Assembly (NCBI RefSeq): GCF_005943945.1
Contig: NZ_CP040710.1
Location: 3,765,501 to 3,829,500, forward strand
Length of the DNA stretch: 64,000 nucleotides
DNA from: Aggregatimonas sangjinii
Lineage (GTDB): Bacteria > Bacteroidota > Bacteroidia > Flavobacteriales > Flavobacteriaceae
Direction of reading: 5' to 3'
The position numbers and the translations under genes are program-made. The notes under the pieces were generated by a model. It had not been told where the DNA came from, searched no databases, and worked only from the letters and a program-made list of their open reading frames with translations. Of the stretch, positions 52,560 through 61,595 are shown piece after piece. Position 1 is the first letter of the stretch; every line of letters begins with the position of its first letter.

Positions 52560-53780
52560 TTATTGTGGTCGTATGCGAATGATTTTTCCGTTTTTCGGTT
52601 CTTTCATATCCTCGGTCAGGATATAGAGTTTTCCTTCCGGGCTTTGAACCGCCTTTCTCGAGCGTTGGCGATCGTCGATAAATAGTTCCTCCATACTTTT
52701 AATGGTTTCCCCCTCCAGTCGAATCCGCCATAGGCTTCCCCGCGAAAGTCCAGGTACAATGAGATTGTTTTTCCATGATGGAAACTCTTCACCCGTGTAA
52801 AATGTGAGTCCTGTTGGAGCGACCGTCTGTAACCAATACCACTGCGGATTGGTATAGACGGTGCCTACTATTTTTTCCGGGGAATAGGCTTCTCCCCGGT
52901 ATTTCCCGGTGGTGATTACCGGCCAACCGTAATTCGCACCTTCTTTTAAGACATTGATTTCATCGCCTTGCCGAGTACCATGTTCGCTGAACCAAAGTTT
53001 TCCGGTTTGGGGTTCTACCGTAATTCCTTGGGCCGCCCTGATACCCGATGCATATAAACCCGGAACGGCGTCGGTTCCAAAATCAGGATTGTCTTCCGGG
53101 ATACTCCCATCGGGATTAAGCCGATATATCTTTCCACGTGTGTCGGCAAGATCTTGGGCAATAGGAACTTCTGGCTGGTTGTCCTCATTAAAAAGGCGTT
53201 CCCCGACCGTTACATACAACTTCCCATCGGGTCCAAAGGTCATACCTCCCCCGTAGTGGAAAAGTCCATGGGAATAAGGCAAAGCCACTAGAAGCGGTGT
53301 ACAATTTTGCAAGGAATCGTTTTGGAGCGTGGCACGGATTACCTTGGTGGTGGAGCCTCCGGGACCCTTGCTGACGTAAGAGATATATAACCGCTGATTG
53401 TCTTTATAGTCGGAATCCAAGACTACTTCTAGGATACCTGCATTGAAGGTCACTTTAATATTGTCTTCAAGCCTGGCGGGAAAGGTTCCCGGGGTATAGT
53501 CAGCTTTGCGATAGTGAAGGCTGTCCATGCGATCGGTCGGGAACCCTTGTATCGGGAACTTTTCCTTGGTCCGTAAATCGATGCGTAGCAAATCCCCGTC
53601 CTTTTCAGATAGCAACACCTCCTCTTCGGAAATAAAGGCCATGCTCCAAGGGCGTGCCAGACCGTCTATGACCGTCTCTTTTTTAGGGACGATTACTTCC
53701 TGAATAGCTACCTTCGAATCAGTCTTAGGTTCGGAACAGCCGATAGTCAAAATACTTAGAAGAAAGATTCGATTTTTCAT
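52560..53780 (-). CDS. PQQ-dependent aldose sugar dehydrogenase-type lipoprotein
   Basis: A 406-residue predicted lipoprotein (leader FLLSILTIGC, Cys15) of the soluble glucose/sorbosone dehydrogenase family, a six-bladed propeller. Typical parts: GLARPWSMAFISEEEVLLSEKDG, YGGGMTFGPDGKLYVTVGERL with the active-site region, GSIPEDNPDF, WFSEHGTRQGDEINVL with the conserved His, and YGWPVITTGKYRGE. It would oxidise aldoses to lactones at the outer surface of the inner membrane or in the periplasm using PQQ. No PQQ biosynthesis genes are in this window. A lactonase gene lies 1.2 kb away. Confidence 0.88.
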   Translation of the reverse strand: MKNRIFLLSILTIGCSEPKTDSKVAIQEVIVPKKETVIDGLARPWSMAFISEEEVLLSEKDGDLLRIDLRTKEKFPIQGFPTDRMDSLHYRKADYTPGTFPARLEDNIKVTFNAGILEVVLDSDYKDNQRLYISYVSKGPGGSTTKVIRATLQNDSLQNCTPLLVALPYSHGLFHYGGGMTFGPDGKLYVTVGERLFNEDNQPEVPIAQDLADTRGKIYRLNPDGSIPEDNPDFGTDAVPGLYASGIRAAQGITVEPQTGKLWFSEHGTRQGDEINVLKEGANYGWPVITTGKYRGEAYSPEKIVGTVYTNPQWYWLQTVAPTGLTFYTGEEFPSWKNNLIVPGLSRGSLWRIRLEGETIKSMEELFIDDRQRSRKAVQSPEGKLYILTEDMKEPKNGKIIRIRPQ

Positions 53781-53862
53781 TTTTTATGAATTTGAGGTAC
53801 GTAAAATCTAAAGAAATTCTGGAGAATCTTTTAAAAATCATGATTGTTAAGATGAAAAGTAG

Positions 53863-54876
53863 CTAAGAAAGCGCAAACTGATTTCGGTATTGGGTAGGCG
53901 TAAGTTGTGTTTCGGCCTTAAAGGCCAAATTAAATGAAGTCACATTACCAAAACCACAGTCATAGGCAATTGTGGCAATCTTTTCGTTAACATACTCGGA
54001 TGCCACCAACATCTTTTTCGCCTTTGCGATACGATAGTGATTTACGAACTCCGAAAAATTTTTGCCCTCGTTTTCATTGATCGCCCGAGATACATCCCTA
54101 GACGATTTACCGACTTTATCGGCAATGCTGGCCAAGGTAATGGTGTTGTCCAGAAAAAGTTTTTCACTTTGGAACAATGACTTCACCGCTTGGACAAGCT
54201 TTTTTGAAGCAGCCCTATCCATATGCGAACCACTGTATTTCTCCAAAGAAAAGTCGTGCCGCTGTAGTAGTAGAAAGGAAAAAGTATAGATTAAAAACGA
54301 GAAGGACAGCGCTCCGCCGATATATAATGGAAACAGGCCCATCACATGACCGATATAAAATACACAAATAAGGGCCACGCCGACAATCAGGTTGCGGTAC
54401 CACTTCAAAAGTTGCAGCTGTATTTTCTCTTTATGGCGGAGTAAGAGAATTGCGGATAGTCCGATATAGAGGGCCAAATGCGTAAATACCGCGATATAAA
54501 TACCGTATGCAAGGCTACTCCAATCGTTAGGAATCAGATAGCAAAAAACTACGAAGCCTAAGAAAGGTAAAAGTTGTATGTAAAAGCTCTTATCTAAAGT
54601 TCTGGTTTTTGCCAATAGCACCTTCCCGTAAAACAATAAAGAAGGACCCACCATTAGAATACCGGAAATACCCAAATTTCGTTGCCAAGGGGCAAGATCG
54701 AGATATACGTTTAGGATAGATTTACCAATTCGTATGGTAAGCCCCAAAATCATTAATGCGAGAAGAATATTCGCTGTTTTGTTCCCCTTTTTAAGAGTCA
54801 AAAGATAGAAACAGAGAAAGAGTGCCTGAGCAATGCCTAAACAACTGAATACCAAAATAAGGGTCTCCTTATTCAT
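53863..54876 (-). CDS. AraC-type regulator with seven membrane segments
   Basis: A 337-residue membrane-bound regulator: seven predicted helices in residues about 5-210 (LILVFSCLGIAQALFLCFYLL, ANILLALMILGLTIRIG, ISGILMVGPSLLFYGKVLL, LLPFLGFVVFCYLIP, GIYIAVFTHLALYIGLSAILL, LIVGVALICVFYIGHVMG and LSFSFLIYTFSFLLL), then a cytosolic AraC helix-turn-helix (TLASIADKVGKSSRDVSRAINENEGKNFSEFVNHYRI and ATIAYDCGFGNVTSFNLAFKAETQLTPTQYRNQ). The signal is presumably sensed through the membrane part. It is transcribed toward the sugar dehydrogenase gene, which it may control. Confidence 0.88.
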   Translation of the reverse strand: MNKETLILVFSCLGIAQALFLCFYLLTLKKGNKTANILLALMILGLTIRIGKSILNVYLDLAPWQRNLGISGILMVGPSLLFYGKVLLAKTRTLDKSFYIQLLPFLGFVVFCYLIPNDWSSLAYGIYIAVFTHLALYIGLSAILLLRHKEKIQLQLLKWYRNLIVGVALICVFYIGHVMGLFPLYIGGALSFSFLIYTFSFLLLQRHDFSLEKYSGSHMDRAASKKLVQAVKSLFQSEKLFLDNTITLASIADKVGKSSRDVSRAINENEGKNFSEFVNHYRIAKAKKMLVASEYVNEKIATIAYDCGFGNVTSFNLAFKAETQLTPTQYRNQFALS

Positions 54877-54992
54877 GGCTTAAAAATAGGAAGATTCTTT
54901 TGAACTCCTAGCGCCTATATCCGGCATATGCTATAACAACACCCTAGAACCTGCACCATTATTCGTACTTTTAACAGTACGAAGTAGTTGTT

Positions 54993-56096
54993 ATGAAAAA
55001 GAATCACCTCATCGGTATGGCAATCGTACTATTGACCATCGGATGCACTGAAAATAAACCTATGGAACCCATCGCCCTTTATGTAGGCACCTATACCGAT
55101 TCCGGGAGCGAGGGAATTTACCGTTATGCCTTCGACCCGCAAACGGGAAGTTTAGCGGAAAAAACACTGGCCGCGAACTTGCCCAATCCGTCTTTTTTGA
55201 AAATTTCGAACGACCACAATTTCCTCTACGCTGTTCAGGAAACGGACAAATACGACAGTTTGGAAGGTGGGGTTTCCGCCTTCAAAATCAACAACCAGGA
55301 TTTACAAGTATTGAATACACAGGGGTCGGGCGGCGAAAACCCCTGCCATATCGGTATTTCCAAAGATGGAAAAATGTTGGCCGTTTCGAACTATACCGGT
55401 GGAAATTTAGCCGTGTTCCAGTTAAAAGACGATGGCAGCTTAAGCCAGTACAAGCAACTGATCGATCATAAGATCTTGGATTCGACCAAAACTTCTCATG
55501 TACATTCGGCCGAATTTACCTCAGACGGACTTTTTGCCGCCGACTTGGGTCTAGATGCCGTAAAACGGTATCGTCAAACCGAAGCAGGTTTTGTAGAAGC
55601 TTCACAACCCTCGTTGGATCTTTCCGAAGGAGCAGGACCGCGGCACTTTGCTTTCGGGCAGGAAGGCAAGTTTCTCTATGTGATCAACGAATTGAATTCC
55701 ACCATTACCGTTTTTAAAAGGAATAGCGACGCCACCTATGCGCCCATAATTACCCATAGTACAGTCGCTGCCGACTTTAAGGGGGAAAGTTTTTGTGCTG
55801 ACATACATCTCTCTCCTGATGGGATGTTCCTCTATGGTTCCAATCGAGGGGAAAATACGATTGTTGTTTTTGCCGTAAATCAGAAGACCGGGGATCTGGC
55901 AGTAGTGGAACGTGCCCCAGTCAAGGGCGACTGGCCTCGTAATTTTACGGTAGACCCCAGCGGGAAGTTCTTGTTGGTCGCCAATCAAAGAAGTAATAAT
56001 ATTACCGTTTTTGCAAGGGATGAAGAAAAGGGGACGCTTACTTTTTTGCATGAAACCGCATTGTCAAGTCCGGTTTGTTTGGAGTTTGCGAGATAG
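54993..56096 (+). CDS. Lactonase-family lipoprotein (6-phosphogluconolactonase/YbhE type)
   Basis: A 367-residue predicted lipoprotein (leader IVLLTIGC, Cys18) with the seven-bladed propeller pattern of the YbhE/Pgl family: ALYVGTYTDSGSEGIYRYAFDPQTG, GGVSAFKINNQDLQVL, NPCHIGISKDGKMLAVSNYTGGNL, GAGPRHFAFGQEGKFLYVINELNSTITVF, CADIHLSPDGMFLYGSNRGENTIVVF and WPRNFTVDPSGKFLLVANQ. Cytosolic relatives hydrolyse 6-phosphogluconolactone; the lipid anchor suggests non-phosphorylated lactones in the periplasm. It fits with the nearby sugar dehydrogenase as the next enzyme of an oxidative route. Confidence 0.87.
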   Translation: MKKNHLIGMAIVLLTIGCTENKPMEPIALYVGTYTDSGSEGIYRYAFDPQTGSLAEKTLAANLPNPSFLKISNDHNFLYAVQETDKYDSLEGGVSAFKINNQDLQVLNTQGSGGENPCHIGISKDGKMLAVSNYTGGNLAVFQLKDDGSLSQYKQLIDHKILDSTKTSHVHSAEFTSDGLFAADLGLDAVKRYRQTEAGFVEASQPSLDLSEGAGPRHFAFGQEGKFLYVINELNSTITVFKRNSDATYAPIITHSTVAADFKGESFCADIHLSPDGMFLYGSNRGENTIVVFAVNQKTGDLAVVERAPVKGDWPRNFTVDPSGKFLLVANQRSNNITVFARDEEKGTLTFLHETALSSPVCLEFAR

Positions 56097-56159
56097 GTTT
56101 TAGACCACTGCGCTTTTAGACATGAGCTATTAGAGCTTAGCCCAGAGGCGTTAGACTGG

Positions 56160-56966
56160 TTACTTCTTGCTTGTGATGTCTAACTGCTCATAGGACTCCT
56201 TCACTAGTTCCTCCCCGTAAATCCTTTCCAAGCGACGAATGGAAAAGTGGGCGTGTGCCATTTGTTGAAAGTGACTTAGAAAGGCTAAATTTATTGAGGC
56301 TCCTCCTGCCGCTCCTAAAACCGGAACCGCCTGGGCGACGAACTTTTCAGAGACCTGGATGCTAAAACGGGAAGCGATTACGGCCAATGCCGCCAAAATG
56401 GGGTTCGGACTGCCAACAACCAATGCACCTAAGGTTTTTGTTCCTCCTTTTACTGCAGACCCCACAGCGATACGGGAGGCATAATAACCCGTTTCCAAAC
56501 TGTTGTCGTGTTTGCTCTTTCCTCCCAGTGCGAATACTTGCAGACAGGCCAATTGGGTGTCCATTTCGTTAAGGTCTTCGCCTTCGCTACGGGCGATATC
56601 CATAATGGAGCGCATCATCAATTTTGTGGTAATACCAAGGTCTACGGCAAAGGCCGTCGCACCAAAAGCACCGCCTATTGCCCCTGAGGAAGTCACCAAG
56701 GCCTTGTAGGTTCTGTTCCAAGGTGCGGTCTTGGCCCCATTCTTTTTCATGGAAAACAAATTGCTTCTTACCACGGAATGCAGCACTTTAAAACTGAGTT
56801 CCTGCAGCCATTTCTGTCGCTTTTTGGGTAGCATTTGAAGCCGTCCCTCGATGACATTGCCCACTTTATTGAGACCTTTCATCGCCCAGCCAATGTCTTC
56901 CATTTTCTTCTTGGCATTGATCAAGACCAGTTCGTCTTCTATGGAAAGTGTTTTTGTTTTCGTCAT
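56160..56966 (-). CDS. EcsC-family protein
   Basis: A 268-residue protein of the EcsC family: a helical N-terminus, then TYKALVTSSGAIGGAFGATAFAVDLGITTKLMMRSIMDIARSEGEDLNEMDTQLACLQVFALG, YYASRIAVGSAVKGGT and NLAFLSHFQQMAHAHFSIRRLERIYG. The small-residue-rich hydrophobic segments suggest membrane contact. The family was named from the B. subtilis ecs operon, and its biochemical role is unknown. It is convergent with the lactonase and followed on the same strand side by the small hypothetical gene at 56993 (26 nt upstream). Confidence 0.85.
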   Translation of the reverse strand: MTKTKTLSIEDELVLINAKKKMEDIGWAMKGLNKVGNVIEGRLQMLPKKRQKWLQELSFKVLHSVVRSNLFSMKKNGAKTAPWNRTYKALVTSSGAIGGAFGATAFAVDLGITTKLMMRSIMDIARSEGEDLNEMDTQLACLQVFALGGKSKHDNSLETGYYASRIAVGSAVKGGTKTLGALVVGSPNPILAALAVIASRFSIQVSEKFVAQAVPVLGAAGGASINLAFLSHFQQMAHAHFSIRRLERIYGEELVKESYEQLDITSKK

Positions 56967-56992
56967 AAATTCAAATTATCATAATACGGTAG

Positions 56993-57301
56993 CTACAGAT
57001 AGAGCGCCCAATACAAGCAATAGGTTACTACCGCAATGCACACCACATAAAGCCCCGCTTCTTTCCAAGCATCCTTTTTCGCCTTTTCCCGTATCTCCCT
57101 TTTAATCCGGTAAAGCTTTTCGGCAGATACCTCATTGAATTGCAATTCCGTCTTACGAACTGCGGTTTCAATAAACATATTTTTGACCTTTTTAAACGTA
57201 TTGCGCTTACTCAGTAAGGCCCTGTTGGCCTTCACTACTTTCATTGGTTGTCCAGCATGTCCCATCTTCTTTCTTTCCTTATGAGTAGGAATACCTGCCA
57301 T
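56993..57301 (-). CDS. Small basic protein with C-terminal membrane helix
   Basis: A 102-residue protein: a strongly basic N-terminus (HKERKKMGHAGQPMKVVKANRALLSKRNTFKKVKN), a helical middle (KLYRIKREIREKAKKDAWKEAG) and a single C-terminal membrane helix (LYVVCIAVVTYCLYWALYL). It is therefore a tail-anchored protein with its charged part in the cytoplasm. I do not recognise the family. The ATG at 57301 (MAGIPTHKERKK) is preferred to 57328 because the extra nine residues look random. It lies upstream of EcsC on the same strand with a 26-nt gap, likely co-transcribed. Confidence 0.7.
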   Translation of the reverse strand: MAGIPTHKERKKMGHAGQPMKVVKANRALLSKRNTFKKVKNMFIETAVRKTELQFNEVSAEKLYRIKREIREKAKKDAWKEAGLYVVCIAVVTYCLYWALYL

Positions 57302-57347
57302 TTTGTTACACCAGGCCGTTTTGGGCATACCGCATGCTTAGTAGAAA

Positions 57348-57369
57348 GGGCTTTATAGCTACTTAGCCC
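57348..57369 (-). terminator. Possible terminator after the nitrilase gene
   Basis: On the minus strand GGGCT and AGCCC form a 5-bp stem with a 12-nt loop, followed by TTTCT. Weak stem and imperfect T-run. Confidence 0.3.
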
Positions 57370-57446
57370 AACCCTGGAAATCTCGGGAGCCCTCAGGGTG
57401 ACATATTTGCTAGAATTTTAAATACCGGACACTGCCAACTGCAAAA

Positions 57447-58370
57447 CTAATCCTCCCTAATAATATCAGGTTGCCCCTTGACTTTCAGCTCGAAAATATC
57501 GGGTCGTGCGTAATGCCCGATGACGTCAAAGTCCAATTTACTACGGGGAACGTCCTCCAAATCGAGTTCGGCGATCAGTGCTCCGGCCTTTCCGAAGAGC
57601 GGACCTGCGAGTACCTTCCCTAATGGAGAAACGATGATGCTGCCCCCAGGACATAGATTTTCAGGTTCGGAAGCCACGGTCTCGGCGTACTTTTCGGGGT
57701 ACATGCTTTTCGTGTAATATTGATTACAGCCCAACACAAAACAGCGGCCTTCGAGGGCGATATGTGTCATGGTCGCCGTCCATTCTTCCCTGGAATCGGC
57801 TGTGGGAGCGATATAGATTTCAACCCCGTTTTGATACATGGCCATACGTGCTTGTGGCATGTAATTCTCCCAACAGATGAGGCCGCCCAACTTTCCGATT
57901 CTGGTGTCGAAGGCGACCAACGATTCTCCGGCAGCCTCTGCCCAAACGAGCCGTTCGGTACCCGTTGGTTTTATTTTTCGATGCACGCCCAGTAAACCGT
58001 GGGTCGGTGAAATGTAGAGCATGGAGCAATATAGGCTACCGTTGGTACTGTTCTTTTCGGTGACACCCAAAACGATATAAGTGTTATGTGTTTCGGCAAG
58101 TTCCTCTAAACGGCTGCGGTCTTCACTTTCCAAATCGATACTGGCGGCGGAAAAATCGGCATATGCCTGCCGACCAAAATCGGTGCGGCTCCCGATTTTA
58201 GCCCCGAAATCGAAACCCCTAGGGTAGCCGGGAATGAAGGATTCCGGGAATACCAGTAGTTCGCAGCCTTGTTGCGCATACGTTTTGACCAAGGATTCTA
58301 CCTTTTGCAAAGTCTTTTCCTTGTCAAAAAATACCGGGGATTCCTGTAGTACGGCTACTTTTAGTTTCAT
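57447..58370 (-). CDS. Nitrilase-family carbon-nitrogen hydrolase
   Basis: A 307-residue enzyme of the nitrilase superfamily with the full catalytic triad: Glu43 in VFPESF, Lys132 in HRKIKPTGTERLVW and Cys166 in GLICWENYMP. The PTGTERLVW segment and length point to the nitrilase branch that hydrolyses nitriles to carboxylic acids and ammonia, rather than to amidases. It is cytosolic, with no leader. Its substrate is unknown. It is 145 nt from the small basic gene downstream; the next upstream gene, the SH3 lipoprotein, starts on the same strand about 200 nt away. Confidence 0.9.
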   Translation of the reverse strand: MKLKVAVLQESPVFFDKEKTLQKVESLVKTYAQQGCELLVFPESFIPGYPRGFDFGAKIGSRTDFGRQAYADFSAASIDLESEDRSRLEELAETHNTYIVLGVTEKNSTNGSLYCSMLYISPTHGLLGVHRKIKPTGTERLVWAEAAGESLVAFDTRIGKLGGLICWENYMPQARMAMYQNGVEIYIAPTADSREEWTATMTHIALEGRCFVLGCNQYYTKSMYPEKYAETVASEPENLCPGGSIIVSPLGKVLAGPLFGKAGALIAELDLEDVPRSKLDFDVIGHYARPDIFELKVKGQPDIIRED

Positions 58371-58471
58371 AATTGAGATGTGTGTTCTAAGGTAGTTTTT
58401 TTATCAAATATGGTGAAAGAACTTGAGGTGAGATGCTCTATGTTTTGTGCTTGATGCCGGATGCGCGATGC

Positions 58472-58495
58472 TTGGTGTTTGGTGTTTGGTGTTTG
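58472..58495. repeat. Short tandem repeat TTGGTGT
   Basis: Three exact copies of TTGGTGT followed by TTG, within a stretch that also repeats degenerate GATGC words. It is intergenic between the SH3 lipoprotein and nitrilase genes. Confidence 0.65.
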
Positions 58496-58575
58496 AATAT
58501 TCTATAACAGCATAGGGGCATCGAATTCAAAACCATCCCCATAATAACTTCACCCTCTCCCAAACTCCGGTGGAA

Positions 58576-59352
58576 TCAATCCACGAAGCCCAAGTATTCG
58601 ATTTGAAACAAATTTTCCGATTTGCGTTGGATATCGACCCCATACCCAAATCCTTCGGCACGGTAGTAGTATTCGATTTTTTTGAGCGCATTATTTTCCC
58701 GGTTCACCGTCAAAAAACTATCCCAGACTTCCTGTGGTTTGTCGGGATCTTCAAAAGTCTCTAGCTCGGGACCGGAGGGATTAGGAAATGCCAGAGTCTC
58801 TGGCAACTCATACATGGCAGCCACTATGTAAAATGCCTCGTGCCAACTCGTCGCCGGCAGCGTAAACGTATCGGTCGTACCCTCGTGAAAATCAGGGTCG
58901 TTTGGTTTACTCACAAAGGTCACCTCGGAATAGTTTTCTTTGAGTTTTGCGATATAGACTTCGTTACCTTCTTCCTCTTCTTCGGGCATTGGAAGATGGG
59001 ATAGGAAACCGCTAAAGGCATAACCTGTTTGCCCTTTGTATCGTACCATATGCATTCCTCCTTTGATATGCTCTACCTCTAAAGAGGTGTCCGCCGCTTC
59101 TTGCAACAACACTACACGACTTCTAAAGGGCATTACGGCCAGTTTTTCGCTATCAAGGGCATTGTCTGCGCGTAGGCTGAGGCCGTTTGGGACCATTACA
59201 TAAAGGTCCCCTAGGGCGGTGTCTTGATTCTCCTGGGCTACCAAAGTACTGTCTCGTCCTTCGGACTGGGCGGTTTGTTTTGCCTTTTCCTTACAGGATC
59301 CTAGGCAAATAAGAAAGACAAAAGCAAGAACGTAAACAATACTATTTTTCAT
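58576..59352 (-). CDS. SH3-domain lipoprotein
   Basis: A 258-residue predicted lipoprotein (leader ending CLGSC, Cys20). Residues about 50-115 look like a bacterial SH3 (SH3_3-type) domain: DLYVMVPNGLSLRADNALDSEKLAVMPFRSRVVLL, then HMVRYKGQTGYAFSGFLSHL. The C-terminal half is a different domain with conserved aromatic positions (SWHEAFYIVAAMYELPETL, IEYYYRAEGFGYGVDIQRK). SH3 domains of this kind usually bind peptidoglycan or outer-envelope components. Unknown partner. It is 49 nt downstream of the alpha/beta hydrolase gene on the same strand. Confidence 0.82.
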   Translation of the reverse strand: MKNSIVYVLAFVFLICLGSCKEKAKQTAQSEGRDSTLVAQENQDTALGDLYVMVPNGLSLRADNALDSEKLAVMPFRSRVVLLQEAADTSLEVEHIKGGMHMVRYKGQTGYAFSGFLSHLPMPEEEEEGNEVYIAKLKENYSEVTFVSKPNDPDFHEGTTDTFTLPATSWHEAFYIVAAMYELPETLAFPNPSGPELETFEDPDKPQEVWDSFLTVNRENNALKKIEYYYRAEGFGYGVDIQRKSENLFQIEYLGFVD

Positions 59353-59401
59353 GATAGGTAAGGTGTCGTGGAATATATGAAACGAACAAACAGCGGTTTA
59401 A

Positions 59402-60697
59402 TTATTCCAACCCATCCGCTTTCAGCAACTCCATGCCCGTTGAGGAGCGCGGTTTAAAGCCGGGCCAGTCTTTTTCATTGGAATTTTCGGGAATGGTCAA
59501 GTACTCTGAGTTGTCATCTCCTTTTAAGTGTGTGCCCAGAAAGGCAGTAACAAAATGTTGATTTATATTATTGATTTTGCGCTGGTCCCACGTAGAATCG
59601 GCATAACGATAGTATTCGTCAATATGGAGTCCAGGTGCTAGTGACTCTACTGGTGGAGGATTCGGCGCTACATTGTGCCGTGCGTTTTTATAGGTAAGTA
59701 AGTATCGGTCTGCGTTGACAGCCCCTTTATAAATCGCTTTGATACCGTCTTCATAACCGGAAATATCGTCTTGGCTACCCGCGATAAATAAGGTGGGCTT
59801 CTTTAATCCTTTTAAGCCTTCCGCATCCCAAACGCCTCGTGCCATTCCCCAAGGAGCAAAGGCGACTACGGCTTTGATACGGGGATCGATTGAATTTTGA
59901 TATTCGGGATTACTTGCCGCCAATGAGGCAATGGCCGTGCTACCTCCTGTCATTTGTCCGAAGAAAGCCGCAGCGCCATCACTGTATCCTGCACCACCCA
60001 CATTGAGCACCCCATAACCCCCCATCGAATAACCCACTATTCCGGTGTTTTCATCATCTACCAAACCTGCTAGTTGGTCTTTGGAATCCGAGCCTCCCAA
60101 ACGGGCCATTTCGTTGATTACGAATTTAATATCCTTGGCACGATTGAGCAACGTACTTGGAAAGGCATTGGCATCTTTAAAAGTGGAGTCGGTATGGTCG
60201 ATGGAAACGACCACATAGCCTTTAGAAGCCAGATTTTCAGTCAAATAGGTCATCAGATATCGGGATCCCACATAACCATGGGAGACCACGATCAACGGAA
60301 ACGCGGTACCGGACTTCGGTGTGGCATCGCGTAACGCCCTACCTTTAAAGCTAAAGGGAACTAAAGGTCGTAAGGTATCGCCTCGAGTACCCATCACTTC
60401 CTCATAGTTGACAGAAACTTCCGTACCGGCGGGGACATCGGCAGGATACCAAATTTCAACGGTAAGCGGACGGTCATACATCGCATCTTTCCCTCCTTTG
60501 GAATTCAAAATATCCACCTGGTCCTTATGTACCAGATTTATAGTGCGCACCCCAACCGTATGTTCACCACGTGCCGAAAGTTCGGGGGCATCGGGTAGCG
60601 GATCGCCATAAACAAACTCGTACTGCGCGGTAAGTGCGCCGGTGTAAAAAAACATCAGGCAAACAAGGGAAAAGGCAAGCGTAAATCGGACTTTCAT
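59402..60697 (-). CDS. Exported alpha/beta hydrolase (PAF-acetylhydrolase/dienelactone hydrolase-like)
   Basis: A 431-residue protein with a signal peptide (LAFSLVCLMFFYTGALTAQ). The hydrolase core shows FPLIVVSHGYVGSRY, the nucleophile elbow GIVGYSMGGYGVLN (Ser in GYSMGG), an Asp region PTLFIAGSQDDISG and a His in YKNARHNVAPNPP. The layout resembles PAF-acetylhydrolase-like and dienelactone hydrolases, which cleave esters or lactones. The substrate is not determinable. It probably shares a transcript with the SH3 lipoprotein downstream (49 nt). Confidence 0.88.
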   Translation of the reverse strand: MKVRFTLAFSLVCLMFFYTGALTAQYEFVYGDPLPDAPELSARGEHTVGVRTINLVHKDQVDILNSKGGKDAMYDRPLTVEIWYPADVPAGTEVSVNYEEVMGTRGDTLRPLVPFSFKGRALRDATPKSGTAFPLIVVSHGYVGSRYLMTYLTENLASKGYVVVSIDHTDSTFKDANAFPSTLLNRAKDIKFVINEMARLGGSDSKDQLAGLVDDENTGIVGYSMGGYGVLNVGGAGYSDGAAAFFGQMTGGSTAIASLAASNPEYQNSIDPRIKAVVAFAPWGMARGVWDAEGLKGLKKPTLFIAGSQDDISGYEDGIKAIYKGAVNADRYLLTYKNARHNVAPNPPPVESLAPGLHIDEYYRYADSTWDQRKINNINQHFVTAFLGTHLKGDDNSEYLTIPENSNEKDWPGFKPRSSTGMELLKADGLE

Positions 60698-60905
60698 AGT
60701 CGGGTTTTTGAGTTGGTTTTCAAGATACGTAAATATTATTAGTAGGGGACTGGTGCGGGAAGGTTGGATGCTCGGTGCCGTTTTTATCGAAATAAAATTT
60801 TAATCCAAAGGATATCCAACTTTGGTACTCATTCTTTCGTCATTCAATGTCGAGATTCGTGCGTCGCCCACCCTACAAAGTCATCTTGTTTCTTTCGCCT
60901 AATTC

Positions 60906-61595
60906 CTAACAATTTTCGCCATCAGGCCCACAACTGTCCGCTTCTGCGACGCCATTTATCGGGGCTACCTCTTGAAAAGCTTCTAGAAAAACACTGCTCG
61001 GCTGCGCCCCACTGATACCGTATTTGTTATTGATGATAAAAAACGGAACCCCGGAAACACCAAGTTGTTGGTAATGACCGATTTCCTGCTTTACCGCATA
61101 GGCGATGTCGTCATTCGCGATGATTTCTTGGGTCTTTTCGGCGTCCCAGCCGAACTCGGACATGAGCTTGTTCAGTACAACGGGGTCATTTAAATGTAGA
61201 TTCTCGGTAAAGTAGGCATATAGAAAGCGCTCTTTCAACTTGTCTTTAAAATCTTCTTCCCCGGCCACATGTAGCAATTGGTGCAAGGGTAAGGTGTTCA
61301 CGGCCATCCAGTTCTTCCCGAAATTGAAATCAAGCCCCAAATCCAATCCTACATCGGTAATACGCTCGGTCATTTCCCTGGTACGTTCCAAATCCCCAAA
61401 TTTATTGATGAGGTAGGTATCCCTGTCGAACCCGCTTTTAGGAATCGTCGGGTCCAATTGGAAAGGGTGCCAACTAACCTCAACTGGCGCGCCCTTCCAC
61501 TCGGCCAAAGCGGCTTCCAGGCGACGTTTGCCAATATAACACCAAGGGCAGGCCACATCGGAAACGATATCAACGGTAATTTTATCTTTTTGCAT
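60906..61595 (-). CDS. DsbA-family oxidoreductase (FrnE-like)
   Basis: A 229-residue thioredoxin-fold protein with the CPWC redox motif (Cys16, Cys19) in VACPWCYIGKRRLE, a central helical insertion (residues about 55-160) and the cis-Pro loop GVSGVPFFIINNKYGISGAQP near the end. These match the FrnE/2-hydroxychromene-2-carboxylate isomerase-like branch of DsbA. It lacks a signal peptide, so it acts in the cytoplasm, unlike classical DsbA. Extra cysteines lie at the very C-terminus (CGPDGENC), suggesting a second redox pair or metal site. About 210 nt separate it from the hydrolase. Confidence 0.9.
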   Translation of the reverse strand: MQKDKITVDIVSDVACPWCYIGKRRLEAALAEWKGAPVEVSWHPFQLDPTIPKSGFDRDTYLINKFGDLERTREMTERITDVGLDLGLDFNFGKNWMAVNTLPLHQLLHVAGEEDFKDKLKERFLYAYFTENLHLNDPVVLNKLMSEFGWDAEKTQEIIANDDIAYAVKQEIGHYQQLGVSGVPFFIINNKYGISGAQPSSVFLEAFQEVAPINGVAEADSCGPDGENC

